Of a stretch of DNA of 64,000 bases, positions 1 through 11,652 are shown piece after piece. The position numbers and the translations under genes are program-made. The stretch comes from Uranotaenia lowii (lineage: Eukaryota > Arthropoda > Insecta > Diptera > Culicidae). Location of the stretch: the NCBI RefSeq assembly GCF_029784155.1, contig NC_073691.1, positions 27,943,976-28,007,975 of the forward strand, read 5' to 3'. A model generated the notes under the pieces. It did not search any database. It worked only from the letters and a program-made list of their open reading frames with translations, and was not told the DNA's origin. The first letter of the stretch is position 1. Every line of letters starts with the position of its first letter.

Positions 1-993
1 CTGGAAATTTTTACCAGGGTAACCAGTATCCTCGAAAATAAACGTTTAGAGATATGTCATGTCCCGATAAATGCTTAACACACTGTAAATGAATTATTAT
101 CAACACTCATTTAAGATGAGATCTTTTACAGATCCGATCTATGTGTGATCGTGTTCGAAAGATCAATAAACGATCATTCTGATCTCAGCCATGACTAGAT
201 ACGGAGCCGATTATAAGCGTGTTTTATTTTCTACCGGAAACTCTAATTCCATTGGTTTTATTTGAAGTGTTTAATTGAATTGTGAACTATAAGGTGGACA
301 TAACAAGATAGAATTCCGTTTCTTGGAAAGAAACTAAATAACATTATTAATATCTCAAACGAACAATAAAATTCCAAATAAGATACAAATATTATATCCA
401 CGCACTAACATTCTAAAATTTGGATTTTTTGTAACGCGTAGATGTAAGAATAAACACTACGTCCATTTGTTCAACACAATAACCAAATGAAATAACTAAA
501 TACAAATTCTGATAATAATTCTGAAATGTACTTATCTTGTTTGGCGATATCCATTCCGTTTATCCATCGATGCGTCATTTGAATTTTTGAAGCGAAAAAT
601 CGATTGAGAACACTAATTCAATGGTAACCCTAGAGTTAGCTAGGATCACAACCTCCTATTAGAGCTATTCTAACGCCATCTCTGGTGATTTTCATCGCGC
701 TTTTTTCGATGCTTTAGAGGAGCATCATTGCGTCATCCTGAGACCAATTTTTTTCAACTTTGAACACAAATTACACAAAACTTTTCGAATTATATTCTTT
801 AACTATACACTCACTACAATCACGATCACTTCAATTACTGATTTAGTAATACAACACTAATTTAAACTCGCTGGTAGTGGAATAAATACAATTCGGAATG
901 ATGTCGAAGATAAACGCGTTTATCACCATGCAGTGATGCTAGTTTTTTTTTCATCAAGTTCAAGCCCATAACTACTACCATTCAAATTCAACA
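1..993. other. AT-rich non-coding stretch, likely Rassf intron
   Basis: No open reading frame with coding character and no recognisable RNA gene or repeat was seen. Because Rassf exon 3 (minus strand, ending at 4338) has a donor site and its downstream RA/SARAH exons are not found between 1 and 4337, this stretch is most simply intronic. That placement is an inference. Confidence 0.4.
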
Positions 994-2514
994 GGTTTTA
1001 AATTCAATAATATCGAAGAATATGACATCATCAACGCCGTTTATGAAGTTAAATCTAATGCCGTAGGTATGGATGATATACCCATAAAGTTTATAAAACT
1101 TATTTTACCAGTTATCATAAATCACTTATCATTCATTTTCAATAGTATAATAAATACATCAATATATCCAAAAGCCTGGAAATTATCCAAAATTATCCCT
1201 TTTAAGAAAAAAACTAACTTATCTTCGCTATCGAATTTACGTCCAATTAGCATATTGAGTGCCCTATCAAAAGTTTTCGAACGAATAATGAAAAAACAAA
1301 TAAGCACGTATTTAAATCTCAACAACTTAATAACAGAGCATCAATCTGGATATAGACCAGGACATAGTACAAAAACAGCCATGCTTAAAATATGCAATGA
1401 TGTTTCAAAATCCATAGATGAAGGCCACAAAGTTCTTATGGTGCTGCTCGATTGCTCGAAGGCATTCGATACAATTTCTCATAAAACACTCTGTAGAAAA
1501 TTAAACACGAATTTCGATTTTCAGCCAACGGCTATTGAATTGATTCATTCATATCTAAAGGATCGGGAGCAAGCAGTGTTTAGCAATGAAAGTTTTTCTA
1601 GTTTTTTACCAGTTAATTCTGGAGTGCCTCAAGGATCCGTGTTAGGCCCTATATTATTCACTATGTATATAAACGATTTACCAAGCATTGTAAAATATTG
1701 CACCATTCATTTGTTTGCTGACGATATTCAGCTGTATATTAATTGTAAAAACCAAAGCATGGTCGAAACCGGTCAGTTAATGAACCTAGATTTGCAAGCT
1801 ATAAATACGTGGGCGAAAAATCATCTGATGACGTTGAATGCATCCAAATCAAATGCCCTTTTGATAACACGAACTGTATGCACAAATAAGCCTTTCTTAC
1901 AACTAGGAGATAATGAAATAGTTTTTTCAAACAAGGTTACAAGCTTAGGATTTATCGTTGACAGTCGATTCGACTGGGATAACCACGTATTGAACCAATG
2001 CGGTAAAATTTATGGCGTGCTTAGAAACATAAAGCTTAAGTCAAGTTTCCTAAACCAGAACGTCAAATTAAAACTTTTTAAAACATTCATTTTACCATAT
2101 TTTATTGCGTGTGATTTCCTACTGCCTACAATTTCTGCAAGAGCTCTCGACAGAATAAAAATCGCGCTTAATTGTTGCGTTCGTTTCGTCTTTAACCTAT
2201 CCCGTTTAGATCGAGTTACTCATTTGCAACACAAGTTATTAGGATATTCGTTTTACAATTTTATTAAAGTTCGGTCATGTCTTATGTTTCATAAAATCAT
2301 CACCAATAAATGTCCTTCATATCTTTTCAATATACTCCAACCCTTCAACGGCACTAGGACGCGAAATTATGTGATCCCCAATCATACAACGTCTTTTTAT
2401 AACTGCACATTTTTTGTCAAAGGTGTTGTTCTTTGGAATTTACTACCAAACCCAATGAAAAATATTCCTAATTTAAGCACATTTAGAAAGCAATGTTCAA
2501 CGTTATTTAACTAG
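994..2514 (+). pseudogene. Reverse transcriptase fragment of non-LTR retrotransposon
   Basis: An open frame runs from 994 (upstream of the first ATG at 1069) to the stop at 2514, about 506 codons. It carries RT motifs in order: a PISILS-type finger motif, an LLDCSKAFDT block with the first catalytic Asp, the SGVPQGSVLGP block, and the FADD catalytic box at codons 216-219 counted from the ATG at 1069. The thumb/C-terminal region follows and ends just before a non-coding 3' UTR. The frame is intact over this length, which suggests a fairly young copy, but the endonuclease is absent, so the fragment cannot be a complete mobile unit. It is a relic of retrotransposition, not a host gene. Confidence 0.8.
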
Positions 2515-2677
2515 AAGAAATGTTAATTGTGGACAAAACCAATCATTCTCTAAGAGATTTAAATGAAAGTAACAAGTGCATTCCATCAATACGATTACGC
2601 CGCTGTGGCAAAATGAAAAGACAATTGTCTTACGCTACTTTTGAATACAAATAAACTAAACTAAACTAAACTAAACT
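994..2677 (+). mobile_element. 5'-truncated non-LTR retrotransposon (CR1/L2-like) with TAAAC-repeat tail
   Basis: The element starts abruptly inside the reverse-transcriptase region at about 994, continues through a 3' UTR after the stop at 2514 and ends in a tail of tandem TAAAC units up to 2677. No endonuclease or ORF1 part precedes it, so it is a typical 5'-truncated copy. No target-site duplication was found. The RT wording (SGVPQGSVLGP, FADD) fits the CR1/L2-like group better than Jockey, but the clade call is from memory of motifs and needs a tree. It lies in the Rassf intron, antisense to that gene. Confidence 0.75.
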
Positions 2678-2763
2678 ATCTGGAATGGTTCCGCAGCTAA
2701 CTGGTTGGACGAAAACTCATTGTTCGAATAGGTGAATTATTTTCCAGTCAATTCTTTGCCAAA

Positions 2764-3133
2764 TCCGGAGTGCCTCAAGGAAGTCATCTATGACCAATAA
2801 TATTCCTGACGTGCTGTTGCTTCTTGATGGTCCAAAACTAGCGTATGCTGACGATCTGAAACTGTATCGCCGCATCAACGGTCCTGAGGATGTAAACTTC
2901 CTACAGAGCCAGTTCAACCGCTTCGCCTCTTGGTGTGGTGCCAATTGCCTTCCCTTGGATCGTAGTAAATGCGCAGTAATTCGTTTTCCCGCAAGCGGCT
3001 TCCGTTATCAGCCATTTATCATCTAGGAAACGAGGCTATCGCTCGAGTCGAACAAGTGAAACATCTTGGCGTGATTCTTGACGCACTGTTGAATTTCAAG
3101 ATTCACTCTAACTATATCGTCGAAAAAGCCTAA
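2764..3133 (+). pseudogene. Decayed second RT fragment from another non-LTR element
   Basis: A short SGVPQGSH block (2764-2787) is followed, in a shifted frame, by NNIPDV and the catalytic YADD box (open frame 2790-3026). After another shift at 3020 comes a block reading QVKHLGVILD, the usual segment after the palm domain. The frameshifts and missing residues between the VPQGS block and NNIP show it is broken. The residues around YADDLKLYR differ from the first element, so it is a different family. It begins about 90 bases after the TAAAC tail of the neighbouring element. Confidence 0.65.
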
Positions 3134-3471
3134 AAATGCTCCAATATGTCCCATCTAAGCAAATCGTGATTTTGATAGCATTACCAAGATTCTCCAGGCA
3201 GTAAATTCTATCAATACGTTTCTGTCCGCAATCCCTACACATTTCTGGGTTTTCTGGGTGGTTAGACTAATCGACTGTCCCTGTAGACAGTGTTAAGAAT
3301 GCTTTGGATGGTGTGACCCTTAATTAAAAATATTTTTCACTTAATAAAGTGTTAATTCGTTTTAATCAAAGTCAAAAGAATTAAAAAAAAACAAAGAAAA
3401 ATCTGATGATTTTTTTTTAATAAAATAAATAAACCCCGACTACAGTCCATTGTTTCAACTAATTTAATCTT
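3134..3471. other. Non-coding gap; 3' flank of the 3472-4218 gene
   Basis: The stretch is AT-rich without a coding frame. On the minus strand, immediately after the stop of the cysteine-rich gene, TTTAAT on the plus strand (ATTAAA on the minus) occurs near 3463 and again near 3418. These are candidate variant poly(A) signals. Confidence 0.3.
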
Positions 3472-4218
3472 TTAAAGTTTTTCCGTACAGCAGCTCAACG
3501 GTTTCCCATCCATGAAGAACTTATGCTGACACATGGACGGCGTAAAACACGATCTATGATCGTGTAGCGACTCCCGCTTGATGAGCTTTCCGATGCGGCC
3601 CACCTTGTCTCGGTACTCGGTTATCAGCTTCGTATCCTGGTATGGTCTCTCGGGCCAGTGCCCGGACTGAATGTAGCCCCGTGGGATTTTGGTAATCTTT
3701 TGGATTGATCTATCCGGATATTTTCCTAGACAGGCATGGGCCGGTCCACCCGGCGGACACAGCTGACAAGTGCAGAGACCTCCTGCGCAGTTGACACACC
3801 CGGAACAGTTGGTTCCGTTGCATTCTCGAATGTAGAATTTGTTGTCTTCCGGGCGTACTCCAAGCGGGTATTCTTGGAGATGGGCGTAATCGATTTGGTA
3901 TGTGGACTTGAGTGGGGATCGTCCGGATTGCGTCATCCATGCATTTTCAGCATCTAGCTTAGCGTGAACTTCCGGGTGGCTATTGCAGAGATTTTGCAGG
4001 AACCGATTGGTACCACACTCGGTTGGGGGATTTATATGGACGACCGGTTCCGGGGGAACGGCTGGAGTCGTGCATATTATCGCCGGGGTGAAACAAGTCG
4101 GGCTCAGGTTGTTGGGTTCGCTAAGTTTCTTAAGGGTCAATTCTCTGTTACTCTCGGGCCGGGTGTAATCGGACGAGTAGGTCGTCGAGAAGAACATTGG
4201 CTGCTTCGGGGCGGACAT
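3472..4218 (-). CDS. Cysteine-rich intronless protein nested in Rassf intron, function unknown
   Basis: A single uninterrupted frame of 248 residues starts at the ATG ending at 4218 and has clear coding composition compared with its AT-rich flanks. The protein has no signal peptide or membrane segment. It has an N-terminal FFSTTYSSDY motif, a central STYQIDY motif, and a dense Cys cluster (CNGTNCSGCVNCAGGLCTC) at about residues 134-152. More Cys residues lie near the C-terminus (HRSCFTP, SCCTEKL). Tyr-Ser-x-Asp-Tyr type motifs are seen in sperm axonemal microtubule-inner proteins, and compact intronless genes in introns of host genes are often testis-expressed in Diptera. A sperm-axoneme role is therefore a guess. 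It lies on the same strand as Rassf, between exon 3 and the unseen downstream exons. I do not recognise a named family. Confidence 0.7.
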   Translation of the reverse strand: MSAPKQPMFFSTTYSSDYTRPESNRELTLKKLSEPNNLSPTCFTPAIICTTPAVPPEPVVHINPPTECGTNRFLQNLCNSHPEVHAKLDAENAWMTQSGRSPLKSTYQIDYAHLQEYPLGVRPEDNKFYIRECNGTNCSGCVNCAGGLCTCQLCPPGGPAHACLGKYPDRSIQKITKIPRGYIQSGHWPERPYQDTKLITEYRDKVGRIGKLIKRESLHDHRSCFTPSMCQHKFFMDGKPLSCCTEKL

Positions 4219-4337
4219 TTTATTTTTTTATAGGATTTTATTTTTTACTAGGACCGAAAATTTTGACAAGCTATGGTTGCGAAAACCAGAACTGAATGGC
4301 CTACTATTAACGAAAAAAGAAAACTGTTTTTACTTAC

Positions 4338-7093
4338 CCGTAATATTTCCTTGTGGCAGTGAAAACACGTGTCGGCACTGTTCATCGGACAGACTTCGGT
4401 TCAGGACCGAGTCGTTGTACAGCTTGAGCGAATCGTTGATACGTGCCGGATCGATCGGTTGATTCAGCTTCAGCGTTCCATCGGTCGTTCCCAAATCGGC
4501 TGCTCCATTTATGAACTCCTGACTCATTTGCATTTTGAACGCTTCGAAATCGTGAGACCGGAGTGTTCCTTCCGGGGTTCGGAAATCGTCATCCGTCCCA
4601 TTCAGGGTGGTGGCTGTGGTAGTTTTGTTACTATCCGTCGACGACGAATTGGTGACGGTTTGAGGAGTCAACGTTTTATAGTCCGTTTCGGTTATCGATT
4701 CTGAAATTTCACTCTGATCGGCTTGGCCATCGTGCTGTGAGGTCATTGGCGAAGGCATCGTTCGGTACAGTTTCTCGTTTTCGTCCACCTTTCGCTCGAC
4801 CTGCAGCAAATCGTCGATTTCGTCCCAGTCCAGCTGTTTGACGTCTAACTTTGGTGGCAGCGTTACGTATTTATTATTGCTTGATCCTCCATTCGCGACA
4901 TGACTTGGAGAAGTTTCCTTGGAATTTTCGCCGGAATTCGGTTTGGACGAGCTTATCGAATTGATGTCGGAGGAAATGCTCAACGTGTCATAGGAAATGC
5001 TTTCGGAAATCGTGGTCGTATCGTTGCCACCTTCGGTCAAACTCGAACTCATCGGATCGCTCCGATCCGGATTTAAATTTTCTTTGTCTTCCAGATCCAT
5101 CTGATTCAGAGCTGACGTCATCGAAACCGGTTGACTGTACCGGTAAGAATTCCTTTTCCTCACCGTCACAACCGTTCTCTGATCATCATCTTCCTTCAAG
5201 TGAATGATCCCTTGGACGCCCCAATAGATCCGCAATGCTCCCTCCAACACCAGCCGTCCATTAACCTCCCTGCTCCGAATTTCCTGACTTTTACTATTCG
5301 TGAATTGATTGAACGCTTTGATTTTGGCCTCCAGATGAGGTCTCGGTATGGCGGGACTAGCTGGCGATCGTAGAACAGCCTGTTTCTTGAGCTCCGGCTG
5401 TCCGAAGCTTTTGTGCGACTCGACCCGGGTGCCGTGACCGAACAGCTGCGGTCCAAACAGGGCCCCATAGCACGGCACGTGGCAGTACGGGACACCTTTG
5501 TGCTGTTGAGGGACGAAAGAGAAAGAAAACGAGAGAGATCAGTTGATACATTTTCATTACTTTTTGTCTAGATTTCTATAGTCCCATTTTAAGACTTTCC
5601 TTGTGCTTCCCAAACCAATTTTTTCTCTTTTAATTGCGTCATCCACATTTTTTACGAAACTATGGTTAAATGGGTTAAATAGATACTCCTTTGTTTCCAT
5701 TGAAGATCTCATACCCAAGTTTGATGATCGCATCAAAACTGAAGTAGAATCACTACATTCAAAATAACATATAACACCCACCAGATTTGCACAAGTCGAA
5801 AAACCTAAATTTCCAAAATCATCCGAAAGATAAATTGATAATGTATCACTGAGGCACCTTATATCTCAGGAACTACTAAATCTATTATTACAAACCATTG
5901 ATTTACTAAAAGTCTCAAGATTTTTTTTTTGTTGAACGTATTTTGAGCTAATTATCAAAATGTTGGAGAAACTTTTTTGTTGAATACTCTTTTTTTTAAG
6001 TCAAACTGATTTTGCAACCTACCTACAGGGCGTATAATCTTACTTTTTGTATAATTTAATTTTATTTTTTAACTCCAGCAAAATTGAAGCTGCTGTAGGC
6101 AATTACAGTTTTTATTCATACGACTTTTCAAATAAACGCCTGAATCTATATTATAAAACTGACTTTTAAGAGCTATGACAAAAGACCAAAAAATAAACGC
6201 CTGTGTGTATGCAATTAATTATTTGGAATCTTGAGATAGGCTAAATGACGAAATCAAATTGAAGAAATTTTGCTGACAAGTTGAAATTGGTTGAGTTAAA
6301 TGTTGGTAACAACAATTCGATTGTAGGTGTAATATATGCGGCTACAATCCCCATTTTTGTAAGCAATATTAAAATTAATAACCTAACCAATCAACCTTAT
6401 CAAGATTTGCCGAGTTCCCCACTGGGTATACCGATTGTTGTTATCTCGTCAAACAAATCATTTGGCGTATACAGAGAAACACAGCGAGAAGAATCATCTC
6501 ACGCGTTTTATTTTGCGGCTCAGCTTAGACAGCTTACTTGACTTGACAATGTGTTTACAACAATCTTGGTAGGTACGCGATTTGTTCTCGGTTTAGATTT
6601 GTTATTTGAATAACACCGATTTGTTTTACTCGGTCTCTGTGCCTGTTTTTGTTGCTTTTGCCTCACTTCTCGTCTTCATGGACAAATATGCGTTTCTAGA
6701 TGTTCTCGTCGAACGCATCAGCATACGCGAGCGATTTTTGAACACGACTTAGAAATTTAAGCTACCCGTCGTCAATTTGCGTATTTGATTGGAATATTAA
6801 TGAAGTTGTCTTCTTGTGTCGCCTGTCTAATTTTGGTCATCGAACAATATGGATATGTTTGGGTTCAGTCGAAAGCAAAGAAGCAAACTTACTTCGGCAT
6901 GCTGACCAGGGTTAAGCCGTTTGCCACATTCCTCACACCGGAGACATTCCGGGTGCCAATCGTAACCCAGTGATTGTTTGCGTTCGGCTGTAAACAAAGA
7001 AAAAAATAGCTATTTAAAAAAAAATCTATTGAGAATGTTTTTAAAAGTTTTACCAAAGAAAACCGGCTTTCCACACTTGTGACACTTCCACAT
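4338..7093 (-). CDS. Rassf: Rassf (RASSF1-6 class) N-terminal exons with LIM domain, partial
   Basis: Three coding exons join in phase: 7093-7054 (starts MWKCHKCGK), 6987-6893 and 5502-4338, all with GT/AG borders. They give about 433 residues before a phase-1 donor at 4337. Residues 4-56 form one complete LIM zinc-binding domain: C4, C7, H25, C28, C31, C34, C52, C56, of the CRIP-like type, ending [16 protein letters not shown]. The rest is Ser/Thr-rich and probably disordered, with a conserved-looking segment [16 protein letters not shown]. In Drosophila, dRASSF combines an N-terminal LIM domain with a Ras-association domain and a C-terminal SARAH domain and antagonises Hippo signalling by competing with Salvador. 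The RA and SARAH exons are not in this window and are expected left of position 1. The LIM domain alone could fit another CRIP-like protein, so the name rests on the N-terminal LIM plus a long linker. Confidence 0.75.
5503..6892 (-). other. Rassf intron 2
   Basis: This AT-rich intron lies between LIM-encoding exons 2 and 3. It begins after the GTAAGT donor at 6892-6887 and ends in the CAG acceptor at 5505-5503. No coding frame inside looks real, and no repeat with recognisable ends was found. Confidence 0.6.
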
Positions 7094-7616
7094 TCTTGCT
7101 AATACAGCGGCAGAAATGTGGTTCCCCAATCCGTAATCTGTCGTTGGAAACTTTCTCGGACAATTCTTTCATGCGCTCCAGCCACGGTCCTCGATTTGAG
7201 TGAATCGATCCTTGCGGATAATTTCAAACAGACAAATCCCACAACGAAGCAACAGAATTCCCAACACACAAAACAGAAAAATTCAGCTAAGCTCGAAATA
7301 AAAAATTCCAAAAAACGCCCCTGCTCCGGAGAAAATTATTATCACTACGAGAAGAAATTATTTTCCTGCTGGCAAAGGACATTGCACTTTCGCTGGTTTG
7401 CCACTATCACATCGTTCGAATACCAACATTGACGGGCGCCTCGCGACGAAAATCAACCGAATCTACGACACCAAACGCGAAACCCGAAACAAAAACCCGA
7501 ATAAAACCGTCTAAATTAATGGGAAATATCTTCGATAGAACGGAAGCACCAAGACGATTCCTAGCACTTGAGATTTTTTTTTGTTCGACGACCTTTTATT
7601 TTGCGACGACGACGAC
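7094..7616 (-). promoter_or_regulatory. Rassf 5' UTR and promoter region (inferred)
   Basis: The sequence directly upstream of the Rassf start codon (7093) is richer in CG dinucleotides than the surrounding introns and ends in a GAC microsatellite interrupted by the hAT-type MITE. No clear TATA box or initiator could be assigned, so the transcription start is not placed. Confidence 0.35.
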
Positions 7617-8082
7617 CAGGGGTGTCAGGTGTCCTGATTTTTCAGGATTTGTCCTGATTTTTGAGAGGGCGTCCTGATTTTTTAAAAACGCTTGAATTGT
7701 CCTGATTTTTGAAAAATGACCTTTAAAATGTCCTGATTTGTCCTGATTTTTGAAAAATATCTAAACTTTAACTAATTTTTTTGTTAAATGGTGAAAAAAT
7801 CAAACCAATCTTCTATAAAATAGTTAAACTAATTTAACCGATGATAATCTTTGGTTCAAATGATATTTGAATAGTGTTTTTCGATGTTAACTTCAGGACA
7901 TAGAAGGTTCTTCTCACTGTAGTTGCATAACTTTAGGCGTTTTCAGCACCTGTATTTCGCCTTTAGTTATGCAATACAAGCAGAGCTGCATGTTATTTAC
8001 ATCAATTTAGTGGTGTCCTGATAAATCCTGATTTTTATCATTGTGGTGTCCTGATTTTTATCAAAACCACCTGGCACCCCTG
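7617..8082. mobile_element. hAT-type MITE with 8-bp target duplication
   Basis: The ends are inverted: CAGGGGTGTCAGGTG at 7617 and the complement of CAGGGGTGCCAGGTG ending at 8082 (14 of 15 match). Both sides are flanked by ACGACGAC (7609-7616 and 8083-8090), an 8-bp duplication as hAT elements make. Because the site is a GAC repeat, the duplication is weaker evidence than usual. Several copies of GTCCTGATTTTT lie just inside both ends, and an internal hairpin pairs 7923-7939 with 7958-7974. There is no transposase, so it is non-autonomous. Confidence 0.8.
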
Positions 8083-8500
8083 ACGACGACGACGGGCTGA
8101 CGATGGGAGGAATCGGCCTTTTTTGACGGCGCCACCTCGAGGAAAAGGGAAATTCGAATGCTCTATGCAGGGTTGTGTTATGCCCATCCAGAAAAAGGGT
8201 TGCCAAATAAAACAAAATGTAAATAACAGTAGAAAAACTAGTGTTTTATAATTTGAGGTTTGTATGAAACATGAGAGATTTATTTATGTTAAACATTCGA
8301 ATTTTGGTAAAATTTTATCAAAAATCGCAATCAAGTATGATCAAAAAGGGTTAAAAAAGAAATTCAAAAAACTATATTTGAAAAACCAAAAAAAACAGAA
8401 TTAAAAATCAAAATTCAAATAGATTATAAAAGACAAATTAACGAAATTGAAAAATTGACCAAACTGCAAAATGACAACATAGACCAAATTCACAAAACAG
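8083..8500. other. Intergenic DNA between MITE and satellite
   Basis: The first 130 bases continue the CG-richer Rassf upstream sequence after the MITE. The rest is A-rich and grades into the degenerate edge of the 9-bp satellite. No gene was seen. Confidence 0.4.
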
Positions 8501-11280
8501 ACTAAATGAAAATTGACAAAACTGATAAATTTGGCAGAATTGAAAAATTTACCAAATTGACAATATTAATATTGAAAATAAACAAAATAAACGAAATGAT
8601 AAATTTAAAAAAAAAATTAAAAACTTGACAAAACTTACACAATTGCCAAAACTGACAAAGTTGAAAAAACTGATAAAATTGACAAAATTTATCAAATTGA
8701 TAAAAATGACAAAACTGATAAAGTGACAAAATTGACAAAATTGACAAAATTTACAAAATTTACAAAGTTGACTAAATTGTCAAAATTGACAAAATTGAAT
8801 AAATTTATTGAATTGACAAAATTCACAAAATTGACAAAATTGACAAAATTGATGAAATTGACCTAATTGACAATGTCGGCAAAATTGACAAAATTGACGA
8901 AATTGACAAATTCGATAAAATTGAAGAAATTGACTAATTCGATAAAATTGACAAAATTGACAAAATTGACAAAATTGACAAATTGACAAAATTGACAAAA
9001 GTAACAAAATTGACAAAATTGACAAAATTGACAAAATTGACAAAATTGACAAAATTGACAAAATTGACAAAATTGACAAAATTGACAAAATTGACAAAAT
9101 TGACAAAATTGACAAAATTGACAAAAATGACAAAATTGACAAAATTGACAAAATTGACAAAATTGACAAAATTGACAAAATTGACAAAATTGACAATATT
9201 GACAAAATTGACAAAATTGACAAAATTGACAAAATTGACAAAATTGACAAAATTGACAAAATTGACAAAATTGACAATTGACAAAATTGACAAAATTGAC
9301 AAAAAAGACAAAATTTACAAAATTGACAAAATTGAAAAAATTGACAAAATTGACAGAATTGACAAAATTGAAAAAAATGATAAAATTGAAGAAATTGAAA
9401 AAATTGACAAAATCGACGAAATTGACAAAATCCACGAAATTCACGAAATTGACAAATTTGAAAAATATAACAATTTTGACGAAATTGACAAAATTGACAA
9501 AATTGAAATTGACAAAATTGACACAATTGACAAAATGGACAAAATTGAATAAATTTATTGAATTGACAAAATTCACAAAATTGACAAAATTGATGAAATT
9601 GACCAAATTGAAAATGTCGGCAAAATTGACAAAATTGACGAAATTGACAAATTCGAAAGAATTGAAGAAATTGACTAATTCGATAAAATTGAGAAAATTG
9701 ACAAAATTGACAAATTGACAAAATTGACAAAATTAACAAAATTGACAAAATTGACAAAATTGACAAAATTGACAAAATTGACAAAATTGACAAAATTGAC
9801 AAAATTGACAAAATTGACAAGATTGACAAAATTGACAAAATTGACAAAATTGACAAAATTGACAAAATTGACAAAATTGACAAAATTGACAAAATTGACA
9901 AAATTGACAAAATTCTCAAAATTGACAAAATTGACAAAATTGACAAAATTGACAAAATTGACAAAATTGATAAAATTGACAAAATTGAAAAAATTGACAA
10001 AATTGACAAAATTGACAAAATTGACAAAATTAACAAAATTGACAATTGACAAAATTGACAAAATTGACAAAATTGACAAAAAAAAGACAAAATTTACATT
10101 ATTGACAAAATTGACAAAATTGATAAAATTGACTAAATTGAAAAAATTGACAAAATTGACAGAATTGACAAAATTGAAAAAATTGACAAAATTGACGAAA
10201 TAGACAAAATTGACAAATTGAAATTGACATAATTGACACAATTGACAAAATTGACAAAATTAACAAAATTGACAAAATTGACAAAATTGACAAAATTGAC
10301 AAAATTGACAAAATTGACAAAATTGACAAAATTGACAAAATTGACAAAATTGACAAAATTGACAAAATTGAAAAAATTGACAAAATTGACAAAATTAACC
10401 AAATTGACAAAATTGACAAAATTGACAACATTGACAAAATTTACCAAATTGACAAAATTGACAAATTTGACAAAATTGACAAAATTTACAAAATTTACAA
10501 TATTGAAAAAAAATACAAAATTGACAAAATTGACAGAAATGACAAAACTTTCCAAATTTAAAAAACAGACAAAACTGACAAACTGACAAAATTGACAAAA
10601 TTGACAATATCGACAAAATAATCAATATTGACCAAATTGAAAAAATTGACAAAATCGACCAAATTGACAAAATTGACAACATTGATAAAATTGACAAAAT
10701 TGACAAATTTGACAAAATTGACAAAATTGACAAAATTGACAAAATTGACAAAATTGACAAAATTGACAAAATTGACAAAATTGACAAAATTGACAAAATT
10801 GGCAAAATTGACAAAATTGTCAAAATTGACAAAATTGACAAAATTGACAAAATTGACAAAATTGACAAAATTGACAAAATTGACAAAATTGACAAAATTG
10901 ACAAAATTGACAAAATTGACAAAATTGACAAAATTGACAAAATTGACAAAATTCACAAAATGGACAAAATTGACAAAATTGACAAAATTGACAAAATTTA
11001 CAAAATTGACAAAATTGACAAAATTGACAAAATTGACAAAATTGACAAAATTGAAAATATTGCCAATATTGCCAATATTGACAAAATTGAAAAAAAAATT
11101 AACAAAATTGTCAAAATTGACAAAATTGAAAAAATAGATAAAATCGACAAAATCTACAAAATTGACAAAATTGAAAAATTGGACAACATTGTCAAATTTG
11201 ACAAATTTTGTCAATAATTTCAAAACTGACAAAATTGTCAATTTAGTAAAATTGTCAAATTTACTCGAATGTTTAAATTT
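8501..11280. repeat. Satellite of a 9-bp unit (GACAAAATT)n, about 2.8 kb
   Basis: The unit GACAAAATT repeats almost perfectly through 8980-9290, 9715-10080, 10235-10440 and 10580-11060, and with many substitutions elsewhere. Because 9 is divisible by 3, all frames stay open over long stretches and give artificial Thr-Lys-Leu, Val-Asn-Phe, Gln-Phe-Cys and Ile-Leu-Ser polymers; these are not genes. The edges (8501-8780 and 11080-11280) are the most degenerate, as expected for a satellite growing by unequal exchange in its middle. It separates the divergent Rassf and TOPK-like genes. Confidence 0.95.
8794..9715 (+). repeat. Higher-order duplication, 750 bp, inside the 9-bp satellite
   Basis: A block with the same chain of variant units (ATTGAATAAATTTATTG, then AATGTCGGC, then a CGATAAAATTGAAGAAATTG stretch) begins at 8794 and again at 9544, exactly 750 bases apart, and lasts about 190 bases each time. 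The shared order of rare variants shows that a long segment was copied, not just single units. A weaker third relation, with AAAAAAGACAAAATTTAC near 9301 and 10080, gives a similar spacing of about 780. Confidence 0.8.
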
Positions 11281-11652
11281 AATGCTCTTTTGGCACCACT
11301 GATGAAAATGACCTTTCGGCCCAAAAGCAGCCCTGCGAAAAGTATGGATTTTGAAATTGAACCACCTTAATCAAAACAAGGAAGAGTTACGCCCACCCCG
11401 ATACCCGCGGTGACAGTTAAAAGCGGCAATTTTTCAAAAAAAATCCGCATCGCGCTTTCGTTAATTGCTAAACAAAAAGTAAAATTTCGACAATTTCGAT
11501 CGGAAGCTGGTTTTTTCGATTCTTGAAAGTCACTCCGAGTTCTAGACCTAACAAGGTGTTCAAATTACAAAACAAAGTTTGTCGTTCAACGAGGTCTTTT
11601 TAGAAAACAGTTAATTGGTGGCATTTACAGTTAGCTTCAATAACAAACCAAC
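11281..11652 (+). promoter_or_regulatory. TOPK-like gene 5' flank and 5' UTR
   Basis: Unique sequence begins directly after the satellite. The start codon at 11653 sits in a good insect context (CAAACCAACATGG). No TATA box was recognised; the region is short, so promoter elements must lie in it or within the satellite. Confidence 0.4.

Noticed and set aside
3472..4218. Further Rassf exon
   Set aside because: It has its own ATG and stop, no convincing acceptor before it, and no RA or SARAH features.
8780..11241. Long open frames giving Thr-Lys-Leu, Val-Asn-Phe, Gln-Phe-Cys and Ile-Leu-Ser polymers on both strands
   Set aside because: They are the automatic result of a 9-bp tandem unit without stop codons; no start context, no composition of a real protein.
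8501..11280. CRISPR-like array impression
   Set aside because: Units are contiguous 9-mers without unique spacers, in a eukaryotic genome.
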